A stretch of DNA of 64,000 nucleotides, taken from contig NZ_RSED01000007.1 in NCBI RefSeq assembly GCF_003933735.1, positions 232,487 to 296,486 of the forward strand, in the 5' to 3' direction. Below the pieces are notes generated by a model that was not told where the DNA came from, made no database searches, and saw nothing but the letters and a program-made list of their open reading frames with translations. Shown here piece by piece: positions 19,574 to 30,149 of the stretch (its first letter is position 1; each line of letters opens with the position of its first letter). The position numbers and the translations under genes are program-made. This stretch comes from Aquabacterium soli (GTDB lineage Bacteria > Pseudomonadota > Gammaproteobacteria > Burkholderiales > Burkholderiaceae_C).

Positions 19574-21553
19574 ATGCACGATCGACATTGGATCGCCAGC
19601 CGGGCCCGCGTGGCGGCGCACCGGCGCCTGAGCCCCTCCGGGCTTGCGCTCTGGGGGCTGCTGTGCGCGTGCCTGCTGGCGCTGGTGTGCTGCTTGCCCG
19701 TGCGCGCGGCCGAATCTGCTGCGGCGGCGCCCGCTGAAATCCACCCCTGGGTGGCCTTGCCGCTGGGGCAGGTCACCGAGCTGCCCGAGGCCTGCCTGCT
19801 GGCCGATCTGCAACCCGGCCTGCCCCCGGGTGATGCGGCACCGTGGCTGCACGTGCATTTGCCTCACCGCTGGAAGGACACGCACGCCGGCTTCGAAGGC
19901 TCCATGTGGTATCGGTTCCGCATCACGCTGCCTGCGGCACCGGATGCGCCCTGGGCCGTGTACCTGCCGCGGGTGGTGATGAACGCGCAGGTGTGGGTCA
20001 ACGGCGTGGCGCTGGACTACACCGGCTCCATGGCCGATCCGGTGACGCGGCACTGGTACGTGCCCCTGTTGTTCAGCGTGCCGGCGAACCTGTGGAAGCC
20101 GGGCGAGAACATCGTCCACGTGCGCGTGGCCAGTGGCTACCAGGCGCGCAACGGCCTGGCGCCCATCCAGATCGGTCCGGTGGACACCGTGGCCACCGTC
20201 TACAAGCACCGCAAGTGGGCCCAGGTCGATGGGGTGCAGATCGCCCATGTCGCCATGATCTCGCTGGGCCTGGTGATGGTGATCGTGTGGCTGCGTGACC
20301 GGGCGCAGTCGGCCTTCGGCTTCATGGGGGCATCGGCCCTGTTCTGGGGGCTGAGCACCTTGATGATGATCAGCCCGACGCCACTGACCGACCTGCTGGT
20401 CTGGGAGCGCCTGAGCTTCACGGCCACGGTGTGGTACCAGCTGGCGCTGACGGCCTTCTTCTTCCGCTTCACCGAACGGCCCTGGCCCTGGGTGGACCGG
20501 CTGGTCGTCACGATGGCGCTGCTGGTGCCGGCCTACTACCTGTTCTTCCCGCGCTTCGAGATCACGGCGGCCATCTACGCCCTGATCTACGGCATGGCGC
20601 TGACGGGCATGGTCGCGGCCATCGGCCACGTGCTGCGCACCCGCCGGCCCGATGGCGCCTGGCTGGTGCTGGGCTGCGCGCTGGTGGTGCCGGCCGGCGC
20701 GCACGACGTGATGGTGCAACTGGGCAGCCTGCCCTTCGATTCGGTGTACTGGCTGCCGCTGGCCGGCCCCAGCATGATCGCCTGCAGCTTCATGATCCTG
20801 GCGGGTGACTATGCCCGCTCGCGCCAGGCGCTGGCCGACCTCAACGCCAGCCTGGCCAGCCGCGTGGCCGAACGCGAACAGGCCCTGCGAGAGAGCTTCG
20901 AGCGCCTGGCCGCGCTGGAAAGCGCCCAGGCCGTGTCGGCCGAGCGCAGCCGCATCCTCAAGGACATGCACGATGGCGTGGGCGCCCACCTGACCTCGGC
21001 CCTGCGCCAGCTGCAGGGCCCGCCCGATACCCCGGTCGACGTGCCCCTGGTCACCCAGACCTTGCGCGATTCGCTGGATCACCTCAAGCTCTCGATCGAT
21101 GCGATGTCGCTGCAGCCGGGCGATGTGGTGGGCCTGCTGGCCAGCTGGCGCTTTCGCCTCACGCCGCGCCTGAAAGCCGCCGGGCTGGAGCTGGTGTGGG
21201 ATGTGGACGACCTGCCGTCCTGGCCGCCCGGCCAGACGCCGGTGCTGCGCCAGGTGCAGTACATCCTGTTCGAAGGCCTGTCCAATGTGCTGCAGCACTC
21301 GGGGGCGACGCGGCTGGTGCTGTCGGCCCGCGTGTTCGACGACCACCTGCGCCTGAGCCTGATCGACAACGGCCGCGGCTGGCACACCTCGCCCAAGGCC
21401 TCGGGCCATGGCCTGCAGACCATGCAGGGCCGGGCTTCGCTGATCGGTGCGAGGCTGGAGTTCCTGGTGCCCGCGCAGGGCGGTCTGGAGTTGCGCCTGA
21501 GTCTGCCGCGCACGGCCCGGCAGCCCGGTCCTGCCTTATCCTCGGCGGCATGA
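19574..21553 (+). CDS. 7TMR-DISM-type sensor histidine kinase (HisKA_3)
   Basis: A 659-residue membrane kinase. It has a signal-like hydrophobic segment (about 23-48), then an extracytoplasmic jelly-roll-like region (about 55-215) with WYRFRITLP and QVWVNGVAL, and about seven membrane spans (about 225-415). A short coiled coil leads to HisKA_3, with His in LKDMHDGVGAHLTSAL, and an HATPase with FEGLSNVLQHSGATRL and DNGRGW. It overlaps the following LuxR-type regulator by 4 bp (ATGA), which makes the two a coupled pair. The signal is unknown; related sensors of this design are often proposed to bind carbohydrates or other small ligands. Confidence 0.88.
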   Translation: MHDRHWIASRARVAAHRRLSPSGLALWGLLCACLLALVCCLPVRAAESAAAAPAEIHPWVALPLGQVTELPEACLLADLQPGLPPGDAAPWLHVHLPHRWKDTHAGFEGSMWYRFRITLPAAPDAPWAVYLPRVVMNAQVWVNGVALDYTGSMADPVTRHWYVPLLFSVPANLWKPGENIVHVRVASGYQARNGLAPIQIGPVDTVATVYKHRKWAQVDGVQIAHVAMISLGLVMVIVWLRDRAQSAFGFMGASALFWGLSTLMMISPTPLTDLLVWERLSFTATVWYQLALTAFFFRFTERPWPWVDRLVVTMALLVPAYYLFFPRFEITAAIYALIYGMALTGMVAAIGHVLRTRRPDGAWLVLGCALVVPAGAHDVMVQLGSLPFDSVYWLPLAGPSMIACSFMILAGDYARSRQALADLNASLASRVAEREQALRESFERLAALESAQAVSAERSRILKDMHDGVGAHLTSALRQLQGPPDTPVDVPLVTQTLRDSLDHLKLSIDAMSLQPGDVVGLLASWRFRLTPRLKAAGLELVWDVDDLPSWPPGQTPVLRQVQYILFEGLSNVLQHSGATRLVLSARVFDDHLRLSLIDNGRGWHTSPKASGHGLQTMQGRASLIGARLEFLVPAQGGLELRLSLPRTARQPGPALSSAA

Positions 21554-22320
21554 ACCCGAACGAATCCAGTGTGTGGCGTGTCGTGGTGGTGGAAGACAAC
21601 CACCAGCACCGTGAGTTCCTCGAATCCTGCGTGCAGGCCCACCCGGCGCTGAGCCTGTCGGGTGCGTTCTCGACCCTGGCGCCGGCGCGCCACTGGTTCG
21701 CGCAGCACGAGGCGGATCTGCTGCTGATCGACCTGGGCCTGCCCGATGGCAGCGGTCTGACCCTGATGCGCGAGGTGCACGCCCGCTGGCCGGCCTGCGA
21801 CATGCTGGTCGTCTCGATGTTCGGGGATGAAGAGAACGTGGTCGCCAGCATCGAAGCCGGCGCCGTGGGCTACGTGCACAAGGACGATGACGCCGCCGAC
21901 ATTGCGCAGACCCTGCTGGCCGTCAAGCAGGGCGCCTCGCCCATCTCGCCGATGATCGCGCGGCACCTGCTGCGCCGCATGCAGCCCCTGGCCAGGCCCG
22001 AGGCCCCGCATGCGGATGCGCTGGCTGCACCGGTGGCAGTGGAGGGCACCGAGGGTACGTCGGGCGATGAAGCCGCCCCCGTGGTGCTGTCGCGCCGGGA
22101 GCAGGAGGTGCTGGAGTTCATCGCGCGGGGCTTCTCATACGCCGAGATCGCCCGCCAGCAGGGCATCACCGTGCACACGGTGCAGACCTACATCAAGAAG
22201 CTCTACGGCAAGCTGGCCGTGCACTCACGCAGCGAGGCCGTGTTCGAGGCGCACCGCCTGGGGCTGCTGGACACCTTCAGCGCGCCGGCCCGGGCCGATG
22301 GGGCCGCGGCCAAGCGCTGA
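21550..22320 (+). CDS. NarL/LuxR-family response regulator
   Basis: A 256-residue protein. The receiver (about 10-130) has phospho-acceptor Asp61 in LLIDLGLPDGSG, and an acidic linker precedes a C-terminal LuxR helix-turn-helix (about 178-240: LSRREQEVLEFIARGFSYAE, then ARQQGITVHTVQTYIKKLY). ATG 21550 overlaps the stop of the upstream kinase, so the pair is translationally coupled. No target operator could be identified. It is convergent with gshB 21 bp away. Confidence 0.92.
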   Translation: MNPNESSVWRVVVVEDNHQHREFLESCVQAHPALSLSGAFSTLAPARHWFAQHEADLLLIDLGLPDGSGLTLMREVHARWPACDMLVVSMFGDEENVVASIEAGAVGYVHKDDDAADIAQTLLAVKQGASPISPMIARHLLRRMQPLARPEAPHADALAAPVAVEGTEGTSGDEAAPVVLSRREQEVLEFIARGFSYAEIARQQGITVHTVQTYIKKLYGKLAVHSRSEAVFEAHRLGLLDTFSAPARADGAAAKR

Positions 22321-22341
22321 GGGCCGCGCTGACTTGCGTGC

Positions 22342-23328
22342 TTACTCGCGGTAGTCGGCCGTGGTGGCCTGCGCGGCCGTGGCTGCGGCCACCTGCTGCT
22401 CCAGCGCATCGATGAAGCGCGAAGCCACATCCCAGCCCGTCTGCTGCGTGATCTCCTGAAAGCACGTGGGGCTGGTCACGTTGATCTCGGTCAGGCGGTC
22501 GCCGATGATGTCCAGGCCCACCAGCAGCAGACCGCGCGCGGCCAGGATTGGGGCCAGGGTCTCGGCGATGGCGCGGTCGCTGGCGCTCAGCGGCTGGGCC
22601 ACGCCCTTGCCGCCGGCCGCCAGGTTGCCGCGCACCTCGGTGCCCTGCGGGATGCGGGCCAGCGCGTAAGGCACCGGCTCGCCGCCGATCAGCAGCACGC
22701 GCTTGTCGCCCTGCGTGATGGCCGGCAGGTAGCGCTGCGCCATGATCGTGCGGGTGCCCAGCAAGGTCAGCGATTCGAGGATGCTGCCCAGGTTCAAGGC
22801 GTCCTGCTTGACGCGGAAGATGCCGGCGCCGCCCATGCCGTCCAGCGGCTTGAGGATCACATCGCCATGCTCTGCGTGAAAGGCCTTGAGCGTGTCCACG
22901 TCCGAGCTGACCAGCGTGGGTGCGATGAACTGGGGAAACTCCAGGATCGCCAGCTTCTCGGGGTGCTCGCGCAGGGCCTGCGCACGGTTGAACACGCGCG
23001 CGCCTTCTCGCTCGGCCTGGGTCAGCAGGTGGGTGGCGTAGAGGTACTCGGTGTCGAAGGGCGGGTCCTTGCGCATCACCACCGCATCCATGTCGCGCAG
23101 CGCGATGCGGGCTTCTTCTTCCACGGTGAACCAGGCCAGCTCATCGCCCGTCAGGCGGATGCGGCGCGCTGCCGTGCCCACGGGGTGGTCCTGGCGCCAG
23201 CCCATCTCGCGCGCCTCGCAGGCCCACAGTTCGTGGCCGCGGCGGGCGGCCTCGCGCATCATGGCGAAGGTGCTGTCCTTGTAGGTCTTGAAGGTGGCCA
23301 GCGGGTCGGCGACGAACAGCAGTTTCAT
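22342..23328 (-). CDS. gshB: glutathione synthetase
   Basis: A 328-residue ATP-grasp enzyme that joins glycine to gamma-glutamylcysteine, the second step of glutathione synthesis. Signature segments are VADPLATFKTYKDSTFAMM, RKDPPFDTEYLYAT, ILKPLDGMGGAGIFRV and GLDIIGDRLTEINVTSPT. ATG 23328 overlaps the stop of the BenE-like transporter by 4 bp, so it is translated with it. The first enzyme, gshA, is in the same leftward run, separated by kup and the transporter. Confidence 0.95.
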   Translation of the reverse strand: MKLLFVADPLATFKTYKDSTFAMMREAARRGHELWACEAREMGWRQDHPVGTAARRIRLTGDELAWFTVEEEARIALRDMDAVVMRKDPPFDTEYLYATHLLTQAEREGARVFNRAQALREHPEKLAILEFPQFIAPTLVSSDVDTLKAFHAEHGDVILKPLDGMGGAGIFRVKQDALNLGSILESLTLLGTRTIMAQRYLPAITQGDKRVLLIGGEPVPYALARIPQGTEVRGNLAAGGKGVAQPLSASDRAIAETLAPILAARGLLLVGLDIIGDRLTEINVTSPTCFQEITQQTGWDVASRFIDALEQQVAAATAAQATTADYRE

Positions 23329-24515
23329 GGCGAATCGGCGGAATCGGGTGAGGGAGCCCTGTAGTGTTCCACGAACAGCGCGATCGTGCCGGCGACCAGC
23401 CCCCAGAAGGCCGAGCCCACGCCCCACAGCGTCATGCCCGACAAGGTGACCAGGAAGGTGATCAAGGCCGCTTCACGGTGTGCCGCGCCGCTCAAGGCCG
23501 TGGCCAGGCCACCCCCGATGGTGCCCAGCAGGGCCAGGCCGGCCACGCCCATCACCAGCGCCGGCGGAAACGCCGCCAGGATGCCCGCCACGGCGCCGCC
23601 CAGCAGGCCCATCAGCACATAGAACAGCCCCGACCACAGGGCGGCCGTGTAGCGCTTGCCTGGTTCGTCATGGGCGTGCGGGCTGAGCACGATGGCCGCC
23701 GTGATGGCTGCCAGGTTGAAGGTGTAGCCGCCAAAGGGCGCCAGCAGCAGCGTGAACACGCCCGACCAGCTCATCAGCGGCGACACGGGGGGTTTGTAGC
23801 CCGCCACGCGGATGGCCGACACGCCAGGCACCGCCTGCGAGGCCATGGTCACGATGAACAGCGGCACGCCCATGCCCAGCACCGCCTGCCACGACCAGGC
23901 CGGCATCACCGGCACGGGCACGGCCAGCCCGCCTTGCAGCGCCGACGGGTTGAGCAGGCCGTGCGCCAGGGCCACCACCGTGCCACCCAGCAGCACGCCC
24001 AGCACCGCGAAGCGCGGCCACCAGCGCCGTCCGACCAGGTACAGCAGGAACATGGTGATGACCAGCCCCGGCTGCTCGGTGGTACCGGCAAAGGCCAGCA
24101 GGGCGAACTTGGTCAGGATGCCGGCCAGCAGCGCGGCGGCCAGCGTGATCGGGATGCGGTTCATCAGCTTGTCGAACCAGCCGGTCAGGCCCGACAGCAG
24201 CATCAGCGCACCGCACACCAGAAAGGCCCCCACCGCTTCGGGCATTGAAATGCCCCCCGCCCCGCCGGCCGCTGCGGCGATCACGGCGGCGCCTGGTGTG
24301 GACCAGGTGATCAGGATGGGGATGCGTGTCCACAGCGACAGGCCAATGGTGCCCAGGCCCATGCCGATGCCCAGCGCCCACACCCAAGAGGCCGTCTGCG
24401 CCGGCGTGGCACCCAGTGATTGCGCCGCATGGAAGACCAGCGCGATGGTGCTGGTGAAGCCCACCAGCATGGCCACGAACCCTGCGGCCACGGCGGCGAA
24501 GGACGAATCGGCCAC
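23325..24515 (-). CDS. BenE-family benzoate/H+ symporter-like transporter
   Basis: A 396-residue inner-membrane protein with about 11-12 predicted spans. GFVAMLVGFTSTIALVFHAA at the N-terminus and PFGGYTFNLAAITAAI (the family motif) mark it as BenE/YdcO type. Substrates of the family include benzoate, but the specificity here cannot be told. The start is uncertain: I used GTG 24515, since no ATG precedes the first membrane span, and there is no good ribosome-binding site. It lies 50 bp after kup and overlaps gshB by 4 bp. Confidence 0.88.
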   Translation of the reverse strand: MADSSFAAVAAGFVAMLVGFTSTIALVFHAAQSLGATPAQTASWVWALGIGMGLGTIGLSLWTRIPILITWSTPGAAVIAAAAGGAGGISMPEAVGAFLVCGALMLLSGLTGWFDKLMNRIPITLAAALLAGILTKFALLAFAGTTEQPGLVITMFLLYLVGRRWWPRFAVLGVLLGGTVVALAHGLLNPSALQGGLAVPVPVMPAWSWQAVLGMGVPLFIVTMASQAVPGVSAIRVAGYKPPVSPLMSWSGVFTLLLAPFGGYTFNLAAITAAIVLSPHAHDEPGKRYTAALWSGLFYVLMGLLGGAVAGILAAFPPALVMGVAGLALLGTIGGGLATALSGAAHREAALITFLVTLSGMTLWGVGSAFWGLVAGTIALFVEHYRAPSPDSADSP

Positions 24516-24565
24516 CGCCCGCAGCAGGCGCGGGATCAGGGCGTTGTCGGAAGTGGGTGAGGTGC

Positions 24566-26506
24566 TCAGATCTCGACCTTGGAGCCCATCTCGATGACGC
24601 GGTTGGCAGGCAGGCTCAGGAAGTCAGCGACACCGGACGCGTTGCGGTGCATGGAGGCAAAGAGTTTTTCACGCCAGGGCGCCATGCCGCTGCCGATGGT
24701 GGGAATGACGATGTCGCGCGACAGGAAGTAGCTGGTCTCCATGTCGTCGAGCTTGACGCCGCGCTGCTTGAGCAGCTTGAGTGCCTCGGGCACATCGGGC
24801 TCGTTCTTGAAGCCGAAGTGCAGCATCACCTGCCAGCAGTCCTTGCCCAGCGATTTGAGCTCCACGCGCTTTTCGAAGCCGATCCAGGGCACCTCGTGCG
24901 AGCGCACCGTGACGAACATGTTCTGCTCGTGCAGCACCTTGTTGTGCTTGAGGTTGTGCAGCAGGGCGTTGGGCGTGGTGCCCGCATCGGCGATCAGGAA
25001 CACGGCCGTGCCGGGCACGCGCGTGGGCGGGCTGGAGAACACCGCGTCCAGGAAGGGTTCGAGCTCGATGGAATCGGTGCGCAGGCGCTCGCTGAGCAGC
25101 GCGCGGCCTTCCTTCCAGGTCATCATCAGCGTGAACATCACCGCCCCGATCAGCAGCGGGAACCAGCCGCCATCGATCACCTTGACCACGTTGGCGCTGA
25201 AGAACAGCACGTCGATGACGAAGAAGAAGCCCGTGGCGAACAGGCACAGCGCCAGGGACAGCTTCCACGCGTAGCGGATCACGAAGAAGGTCATCACCGT
25301 GGTGATCAGCATGTCGATGGTGACGGTGATGCCGTAGGCCGCCGCCAGCTTGCTGGCCGAGCCGAAGAACACCACTGCCAGCACGATGCAGGCGTACAGC
25401 GTCCAGTTGACGAAGGGGATGTAGATCTGTCCTGTCTCGTTGACCGAGGTGTGCAGGATGCGCAGGCGAGGCAGATAGCCCAGCTGGATGATCTGCTTGG
25501 TGACCGAGAACGCTGCCGAGATCAGGGCCTGCGAGGCGATCACCGCAGCGAAGGTGGCCATCACCACCAGCGGGTACAGCGCCCAGTGTGGCGCCATCTC
25601 GAAGAAGGGGTTGTTGATGTTCTCGGGGTGCTGCAGCAGCATCGCGCCCTGGCCGAAGTAGTTCAGCACCAGGGCTGGCATGGCCAGCGCGAACCAGGCC
25701 ACGCGGATGGGCTTCTTGCCGAAGTGGCCCATGTCGGCGTAGAGCGCCTCCACCCCTGTGGCGCACAGGATGATGGCGCTCAGGGCCACGAAGGCCAGCT
25801 GTGGGTGGTTGACGATGAAGCTCAGCGCGTAGTGGGGGCTCATCGCGGCCAGCACCGCGGGGTTGCGGGACACGTGGATGAAGCCCAGGACGGCCAGCAC
25901 CAGGAACCACATCACCATGATCGGCCCGAAGAACTTGCCGATGCCGCCGGTGCCGTGCTTTTGCACCATGAACAGGATGGTCAGCACCACCAGCGTGATG
26001 GGCACCACGAAGCGCTCCAGCCCTGGGGCGGCCACTTTCACGCCCTCGACGGCCGAGAGCACCGACACCGCTGGTGTGATCACCCCATCGCCGAAGAAGA
26101 TGGCCGTGCCGAAGATGCCGACGGCGAGCAGCAAGCGCCGCAGCGCCGGCTTGTCCTTCACGGCGGTGGAGGCCAGGGCCAGCATGGCGATCAGGCCGCC
26201 TTCGCCGTTGTTGTCGGCCCGCAGGATCAGCGTCACGTACTTGAGCGAGACGATGATCGTCAGCGTCCAGAACATCAGCGACAGGATGCCGAAGATGTTC
26301 TCCGCGGTGACCGGCAGGTGCCCGTGGGTGAAGGCTTCCTTGAAGGCGTACAGGGGGCTGGTGCCGATATCGCCATAGACAATACCGATGGCGCCCAGCG
26401 TGAGCGCGCCCAGCTGAGCGCGGCTCAGCGTTTCTTTGGAGCTTGGTTGCACGGAAACTCGTTGCAGATCGGCGGAAGCCGCATTGTGCCGTGAACCCAG
26501 CCCCAA
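24566..26506 (-). CDS. kup: Kup-type potassium uptake transporter
   Basis: A protein of up to 646 residues that imports K+ with H+. It has about 12 spans beginning with [20 protein letters not shown], the family's diagnostic motif, followed by [16 protein letters not shown] and a C-terminal cytoplasmic domain (about 480-640) with VPGTAVFL and SYFLSRD. The start is uncertain. TTG 26506 gives the full frame; GTG 26452 would give 628 residues, close to the 622 of E. coli Kup. It sits 16 bp after gshA and is probably co-transcribed with it. Confidence 0.92.
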   Translation of the reverse strand: MGLGSRHNAASADLQRVSVQPSSKETLSRAQLGALTLGAIGIVYGDIGTSPLYAFKEAFTHGHLPVTAENIFGILSLMFWTLTIIVSLKYVTLILRADNNGEGGLIAMLALASTAVKDKPALRRLLLAVGIFGTAIFFGDGVITPAVSVLSAVEGVKVAAPGLERFVVPITLVVLTILFMVQKHGTGGIGKFFGPIMVMWFLVLAVLGFIHVSRNPAVLAAMSPHYALSFIVNHPQLAFVALSAIILCATGVEALYADMGHFGKKPIRVAWFALAMPALVLNYFGQGAMLLQHPENINNPFFEMAPHWALYPLVVMATFAAVIASQALISAAFSVTKQIIQLGYLPRLRILHTSVNETGQIYIPFVNWTLYACIVLAVVFFGSASKLAAAYGITVTIDMLITTVMTFFVIRYAWKLSLALCLFATGFFFVIDVLFFSANVVKVIDGGWFPLLIGAVMFTLMMTWKEGRALLSERLRTDSIELEPFLDAVFSSPPTRVPGTAVFLIADAGTTPNALLHNLKHNKVLHEQNMFVTVRSHEVPWIGFEKRVELKSLGKDCWQVMLHFGFKNEPDVPEALKLLKQRGVKLDDMETSYFLSRDIVIPTIGSGMAPWREKLFASMHRNASGVADFLSLPANRVIEMGSKVEI

Positions 26507-26522
26507 ATGTCAGCCCTGCATG

Positions 26523-27818
26523 TCAGTCGTAGACCTCGGCGTTCGGGTCGGTGGCCTCCAGCTCGTAGGCGGCGGCCAGCATGGCCAGGCGGCCCACCAC
26601 GCCGTACATGTAGAAGCGGTTGGGCACGCTGGCGCCGGGTTTGGCGCCCGGCTTGGGCAGGTGCGAAGGCTCGGCAAAGCCCAGCGGCACGAAGCTCGAG
26701 CCCGGGGCGTTGAGGTTCTCGTCGATGCCGCGGTCGGCGTGCACGCGGTAGAAGCCCCCAATCACGTAGCGGTCCAGCATGTAGACCACCGGCTCGGCCA
26801 CGGCGTCGTTGATCTGCTCGTAGGTGGGCACGCCCTCCTGGATGATCACGCGGGTGACCTCCTGGCCGTCTTTCACCACCGACATCTTGTTGCGGGTGCG
26901 GCGGTTCAGGTCGGCCAGGTCCTTCGCATCGCGCACGGTCATGATGCCCATGCCGTAGGTGCCGTTGTCGGCCTTGACGATGACGAAGGGCTTCTCGTTG
27001 ATGCCGTATTCCTTGTACTTGCGGCGGATCTTGTTCAGCAGCGTCTCGACCTGCACCTGCAGGTTCTCGTTGATGGTGTCGTCCTGGAAGTTGATGTCGT
27101 CGCAGACGGCGTACATCGGGTTGATCAGCCACGGGTCCATGCCCAGCAGCTTGGCGAACTTCTTGGCGACTTCCTCGTAGGCCTGGAAATGCTGGCTCTT
27201 GCGGCGCACGGCCCAGCCGGCGTGCAGCGGCGGCAGCAGGTACTGCTCGTGCAGGCCCTGCAGGATCTCAGGGATGCCGGCCGACAGGTCGTTGTTGAGC
27301 AGGATGGTGCAGGGATCGAAGTGCTTGAGGCCCAGGCGGCGCTTGGTGCGCACCAGCGGCTCGAGCGTGAGCGTGTTGCCGTCGGGCAGGTTCAGCACGG
27401 TGGGCTCGGTGATGGTTTCATCGAGCGAGCCCAGGCGCACGTTCAGGCCGGCGGCCGAGAAAATCTCGACCAGGCGCGCGACGTTGGTCAGGTAGAACGA
27501 GTTGCGGGTGTGGCGCTCGGGGATCAGCAGCAGGTTCTTGGCTTCGGGGCAGATCTTCTCGATGGCGGCCATGGCGGCCTGCACGGCCAGGGGCAGCATC
27601 TCGGGCGTCAGGTTGTTGAAGCCGCCGGGATACAGGTTGGTGTCGACCGGGGCCAGCTTGAAGCCGGCATTGCGCAGATCGACCGAGGTGTAGAACGGGG
27701 GCGTGTGCTCCATCCATTCCAGGCGGAACCAGCGTTCGATGGCGGGCATGGATTCCAGCATGCGCTGTTCCAGCTCGTTGATGGGGCCGGTCAGCGCGGT
27801 GATCAGGTGTGGAACCAT
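26523..27818 (-). CDS. gshA: glutamate–cysteine ligase, Thiobacillus ferrooxidans-type
   Basis: A 431-residue protein matching the beta-proteobacterial family of glutamate–cysteine ligases, which is unrelated in sequence to E. coli GshA. Characteristic segments are ERWFRLEWMEHTPPFYTSVD, PVDTNLYPGGFNNL, KADNGTYGMGIMTV and GGFYRVHADRGIDENLNAPG. It catalyses the first step of glutathione synthesis. ATG 27818 fits the family start; a GAAGAG lies about 12 nt upstream. The presence of gshB in the same leftward cluster supports the call. Confidence 0.93.
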   Translation of the reverse strand: MVPHLITALTGPINELEQRMLESMPAIERWFRLEWMEHTPPFYTSVDLRNAGFKLAPVDTNLYPGGFNNLTPEMLPLAVQAAMAAIEKICPEAKNLLLIPERHTRNSFYLTNVARLVEIFSAAGLNVRLGSLDETITEPTVLNLPDGNTLTLEPLVRTKRRLGLKHFDPCTILLNNDLSAGIPEILQGLHEQYLLPPLHAGWAVRRKSQHFQAYEEVAKKFAKLLGMDPWLINPMYAVCDDINFQDDTINENLQVQVETLLNKIRRKYKEYGINEKPFVIVKADNGTYGMGIMTVRDAKDLADLNRRTRNKMSVVKDGQEVTRVIIQEGVPTYEQINDAVAEPVVYMLDRYVIGGFYRVHADRGIDENLNAPGSSFVPLGFAEPSHLPKPGAKPGASVPNRFYMYGVVGRLAMLAAAYELEATDPNAEVYD

Positions 27819-27954
27819 GGGGTGGTGCTCTTCGGTGTCGTGGCGGACATTGTAGGCCGGCCGTCGGGGGCGTTTTTCGTGACGATATGCCCAAGTGGGG
27901 ATGCTTTGGCAGATTTCCAGGGGGTGTTCGCTGACGTTGGTCATTTGTCCGGAA

Positions 27955-27984
27955 ATGCAAAAGGGCTGCCCGAAGGCAGCCCTT
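27955..27984 (-). terminator. rho-independent terminator after amtB
   Basis: On the minus strand a perfect GGGCTGCC/GGCAGCCC stem closed by a TTCG-type loop is followed by TTTTGCATTT. It lies 46 bp past the amtB stop and separates glnK–amtB from gshA. Confidence 0.88.
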
Positions 27985-28029
27985 GAAGCTTGGCAGGGGA
28001 TCCGCCCGGTGGCGGGGCCCCTTGGTCTA

Positions 28030-29574
28030 TCACTTGTGATAGGCCGTTTCGCCGTGCGAGGTGATGTCCAGACCTTCGCGCTCTTCGTCCTCGGGGACAC
28101 GCAGGCCCACCACCAGATCGACGATCTTGAAGGCGATCACGGAGACCACACCCGACCACACGATGGTGATCAGCACGCCCTTGAGCTGGATCCACAGCTG
28201 GCTGGCGATGGAGTAGTCGGCACCAGTCACCATGGTGACGGTCGTCCAGTCGGCCACCAGCGAGGGGCCACCCAGGTTGGGCGAGTTGAACACGCCGGTC
28301 AGCAGGGCACCCAGGATGCCGCCGACACCGTGCACGCCGAACACGTCCAGCGAGTCGTCCGCGCCCAGCAGCTTCTTCAGGCCGGTCACACCCCACAAGC
28401 AGATCAGGCCGGCCAGCAGGCCGATGATCAGGGCACCACCGATGCCGACGTTGCCGGCGGCGGGGGTGATGGCGACCAGGCCGGCGACGGCACCGGAAGC
28501 CGCACCCAGCATCGAGGCCTTGCCCTTGAGCAGCGACTCACCCAGGATCCAGCCCAGCACGGCGGCGGCGGTGGCTACCAGCGTGTTGGCGAAAGCCAGG
28601 GCGGCAAAACCGTTGGCTTCCAGGGCGGAGCCGGCGTTGAAGCCGAACCAGCCCACCCACAGCAGCGAGGCACCGACCATGGTCAGCGTCAGCGAGTGAG
28701 GGGTGAAGGATTCCTTGCCGTAGCCGATGCGCTTGCCCACCATGTAGGCACCCACCAGGCCAGCGACGGCGGCGTTGATGTGCACCACGGTGCCGCCGGC
28801 GAAGTCCAGCGCGCCGTGTTGCCAGATCAGGCCGGCCTTGCTGTTCATCTCGGCGACGACGTCAGCCGAGGTGTAGGCATCCGGGCCCATCCAGAACCAG
28901 ACCATGTGGGCCATCGGGATGTAGCTGAAGGTGAACCACAGCACCATGAACAGCAGCACGGCCGAGAACTTGATGCGTTCGGCAAAGGCGCCGACGATCA
29001 GGGCGCAGGTGATGCCGGCGAACGTGGCCTGGAAGGAGGCGAACACGATCTCGGGGATCACGACACCCTTGCTGAAGGTGGCGCCATTGGCGAACGTGCC
29101 GGCGACGTTGTCCCAGATGCCCTTCATCATCAGACGATCGAAACCGCCGATGAAGGCATTGCCCTCCGTGAAGGCCAGGCTGTAGCCATACACGAACCAC
29201 AGCACGGCGATCAGCGAGAAGGTCACCATGACCTGCATCAGCACCGACAGCATGTTCTTGCTGCGGACCAGGCCGCCGTAGAACAGGGCCAGGCCGGGCA
29301 CGACCATCAGGATCACCAGGATGGTGGAGACCATCATCCAGGCGGTGTCGCCCTTGTTGGGCACGGGGGCTGCCGCGGCGGCAACAGGCGCGGCCGCGGA
29401 AGCGGCGGCTTCTGCGGCGGGTGCGGGTTCAGCGGCGGGCGCTGCTGCGGATGCGGTATCGGCTGCGGCCGAAGCTGCAACCGGGGTCGCCGTGGCGGCG
29501 TCCTGGGCGTGCGATACGCCCAGCAGACCGAACGCTGCGAGACCCAGTGCGAGCGACGCAATGAGTTTTCTCAT
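28030..29574 (-). CDS. amtB: ammonium transporter AmtB
   Basis: A 514-residue inner-membrane ammonium channel. A signal sequence (cleavage near AHA-Q, residue 23) is followed by an unusually long Ala/Pro-rich stretch (about 24-70), then 11 spans. Typical segments are FYGGLVRSKN, DFAGGTVVHINAAVAGLVGA with the pore His, and GVHGVGGILGALLTGVF with the second pore His. ATG 29574 has an AAGAGG about 7 nt before it. It follows glnK by 90 bp, the canonical order, and PII should plug the channel when nitrogen is plentiful. Expression is probably from the sigma-54 promoter ahead of glnK. Confidence 0.95.
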   Translation of the reverse strand: MRKLIASLALGLAAFGLLGVSHAQDAATATPVAASAAADTASAAAPAAEPAPAAEAAASAAAPVAAAAAPVPNKGDTAWMMVSTILVILMVVPGLALFYGGLVRSKNMLSVLMQVMVTFSLIAVLWFVYGYSLAFTEGNAFIGGFDRLMMKGIWDNVAGTFANGATFSKGVVIPEIVFASFQATFAGITCALIVGAFAERIKFSAVLLFMVLWFTFSYIPMAHMVWFWMGPDAYTSADVVAEMNSKAGLIWQHGALDFAGGTVVHINAAVAGLVGAYMVGKRIGYGKESFTPHSLTLTMVGASLLWVGWFGFNAGSALEANGFAALAFANTLVATAAAVLGWILGESLLKGKASMLGAASGAVAGLVAITPAAGNVGIGGALIIGLLAGLICLWGVTGLKKLLGADDSLDVFGVHGVGGILGALLTGVFNSPNLGGPSLVADWTTVTMVTGADYSIASQLWIQLKGVLITIVWSGVVSVIAFKIVDLVVGLRVPEDEEREGLDITSHGETAYHK

Positions 29575-29664
29575 GGATTGCCTCTTGGAATCGGGTTGAA
29601 TGGACAGGTCGAAGCCGTGGTGCACCAGGCGGTGCCGGCGAAGTTCAGAAAATGGCGCAGGGCG

Positions 29665-30072
<408 letters not shown>

Positions 30073-30134
30073 TCAGGGTGCACTCACAACCGTGCGCCTG
30101 ACTTGGCACCAAGATAAGGCAATGAGGACATTGA

Positions 30135-30149
30135 GCACCGGCATGGTGC
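30135..30149. promoter_or_regulatory. NtrC-type enhancer site
   Basis: GCACC-GGCAT-GGTGC is a perfect 5-bp dyad with a 5-nt spacer, the NtrC consensus arrangement. It is centred about 87 bp upstream of the sigma-54 element of glnK. A further GGTGCA half-site follows at 30158-30163 in direct orientation. Confidence 0.7.

Noticed and set aside
24557..26494. A 645-codon frame on the plus strand opposite kup
   Set aside because: The Kup frame has the family's membrane motifs. The opposite frame is a charged His/Gln-rich shadow.
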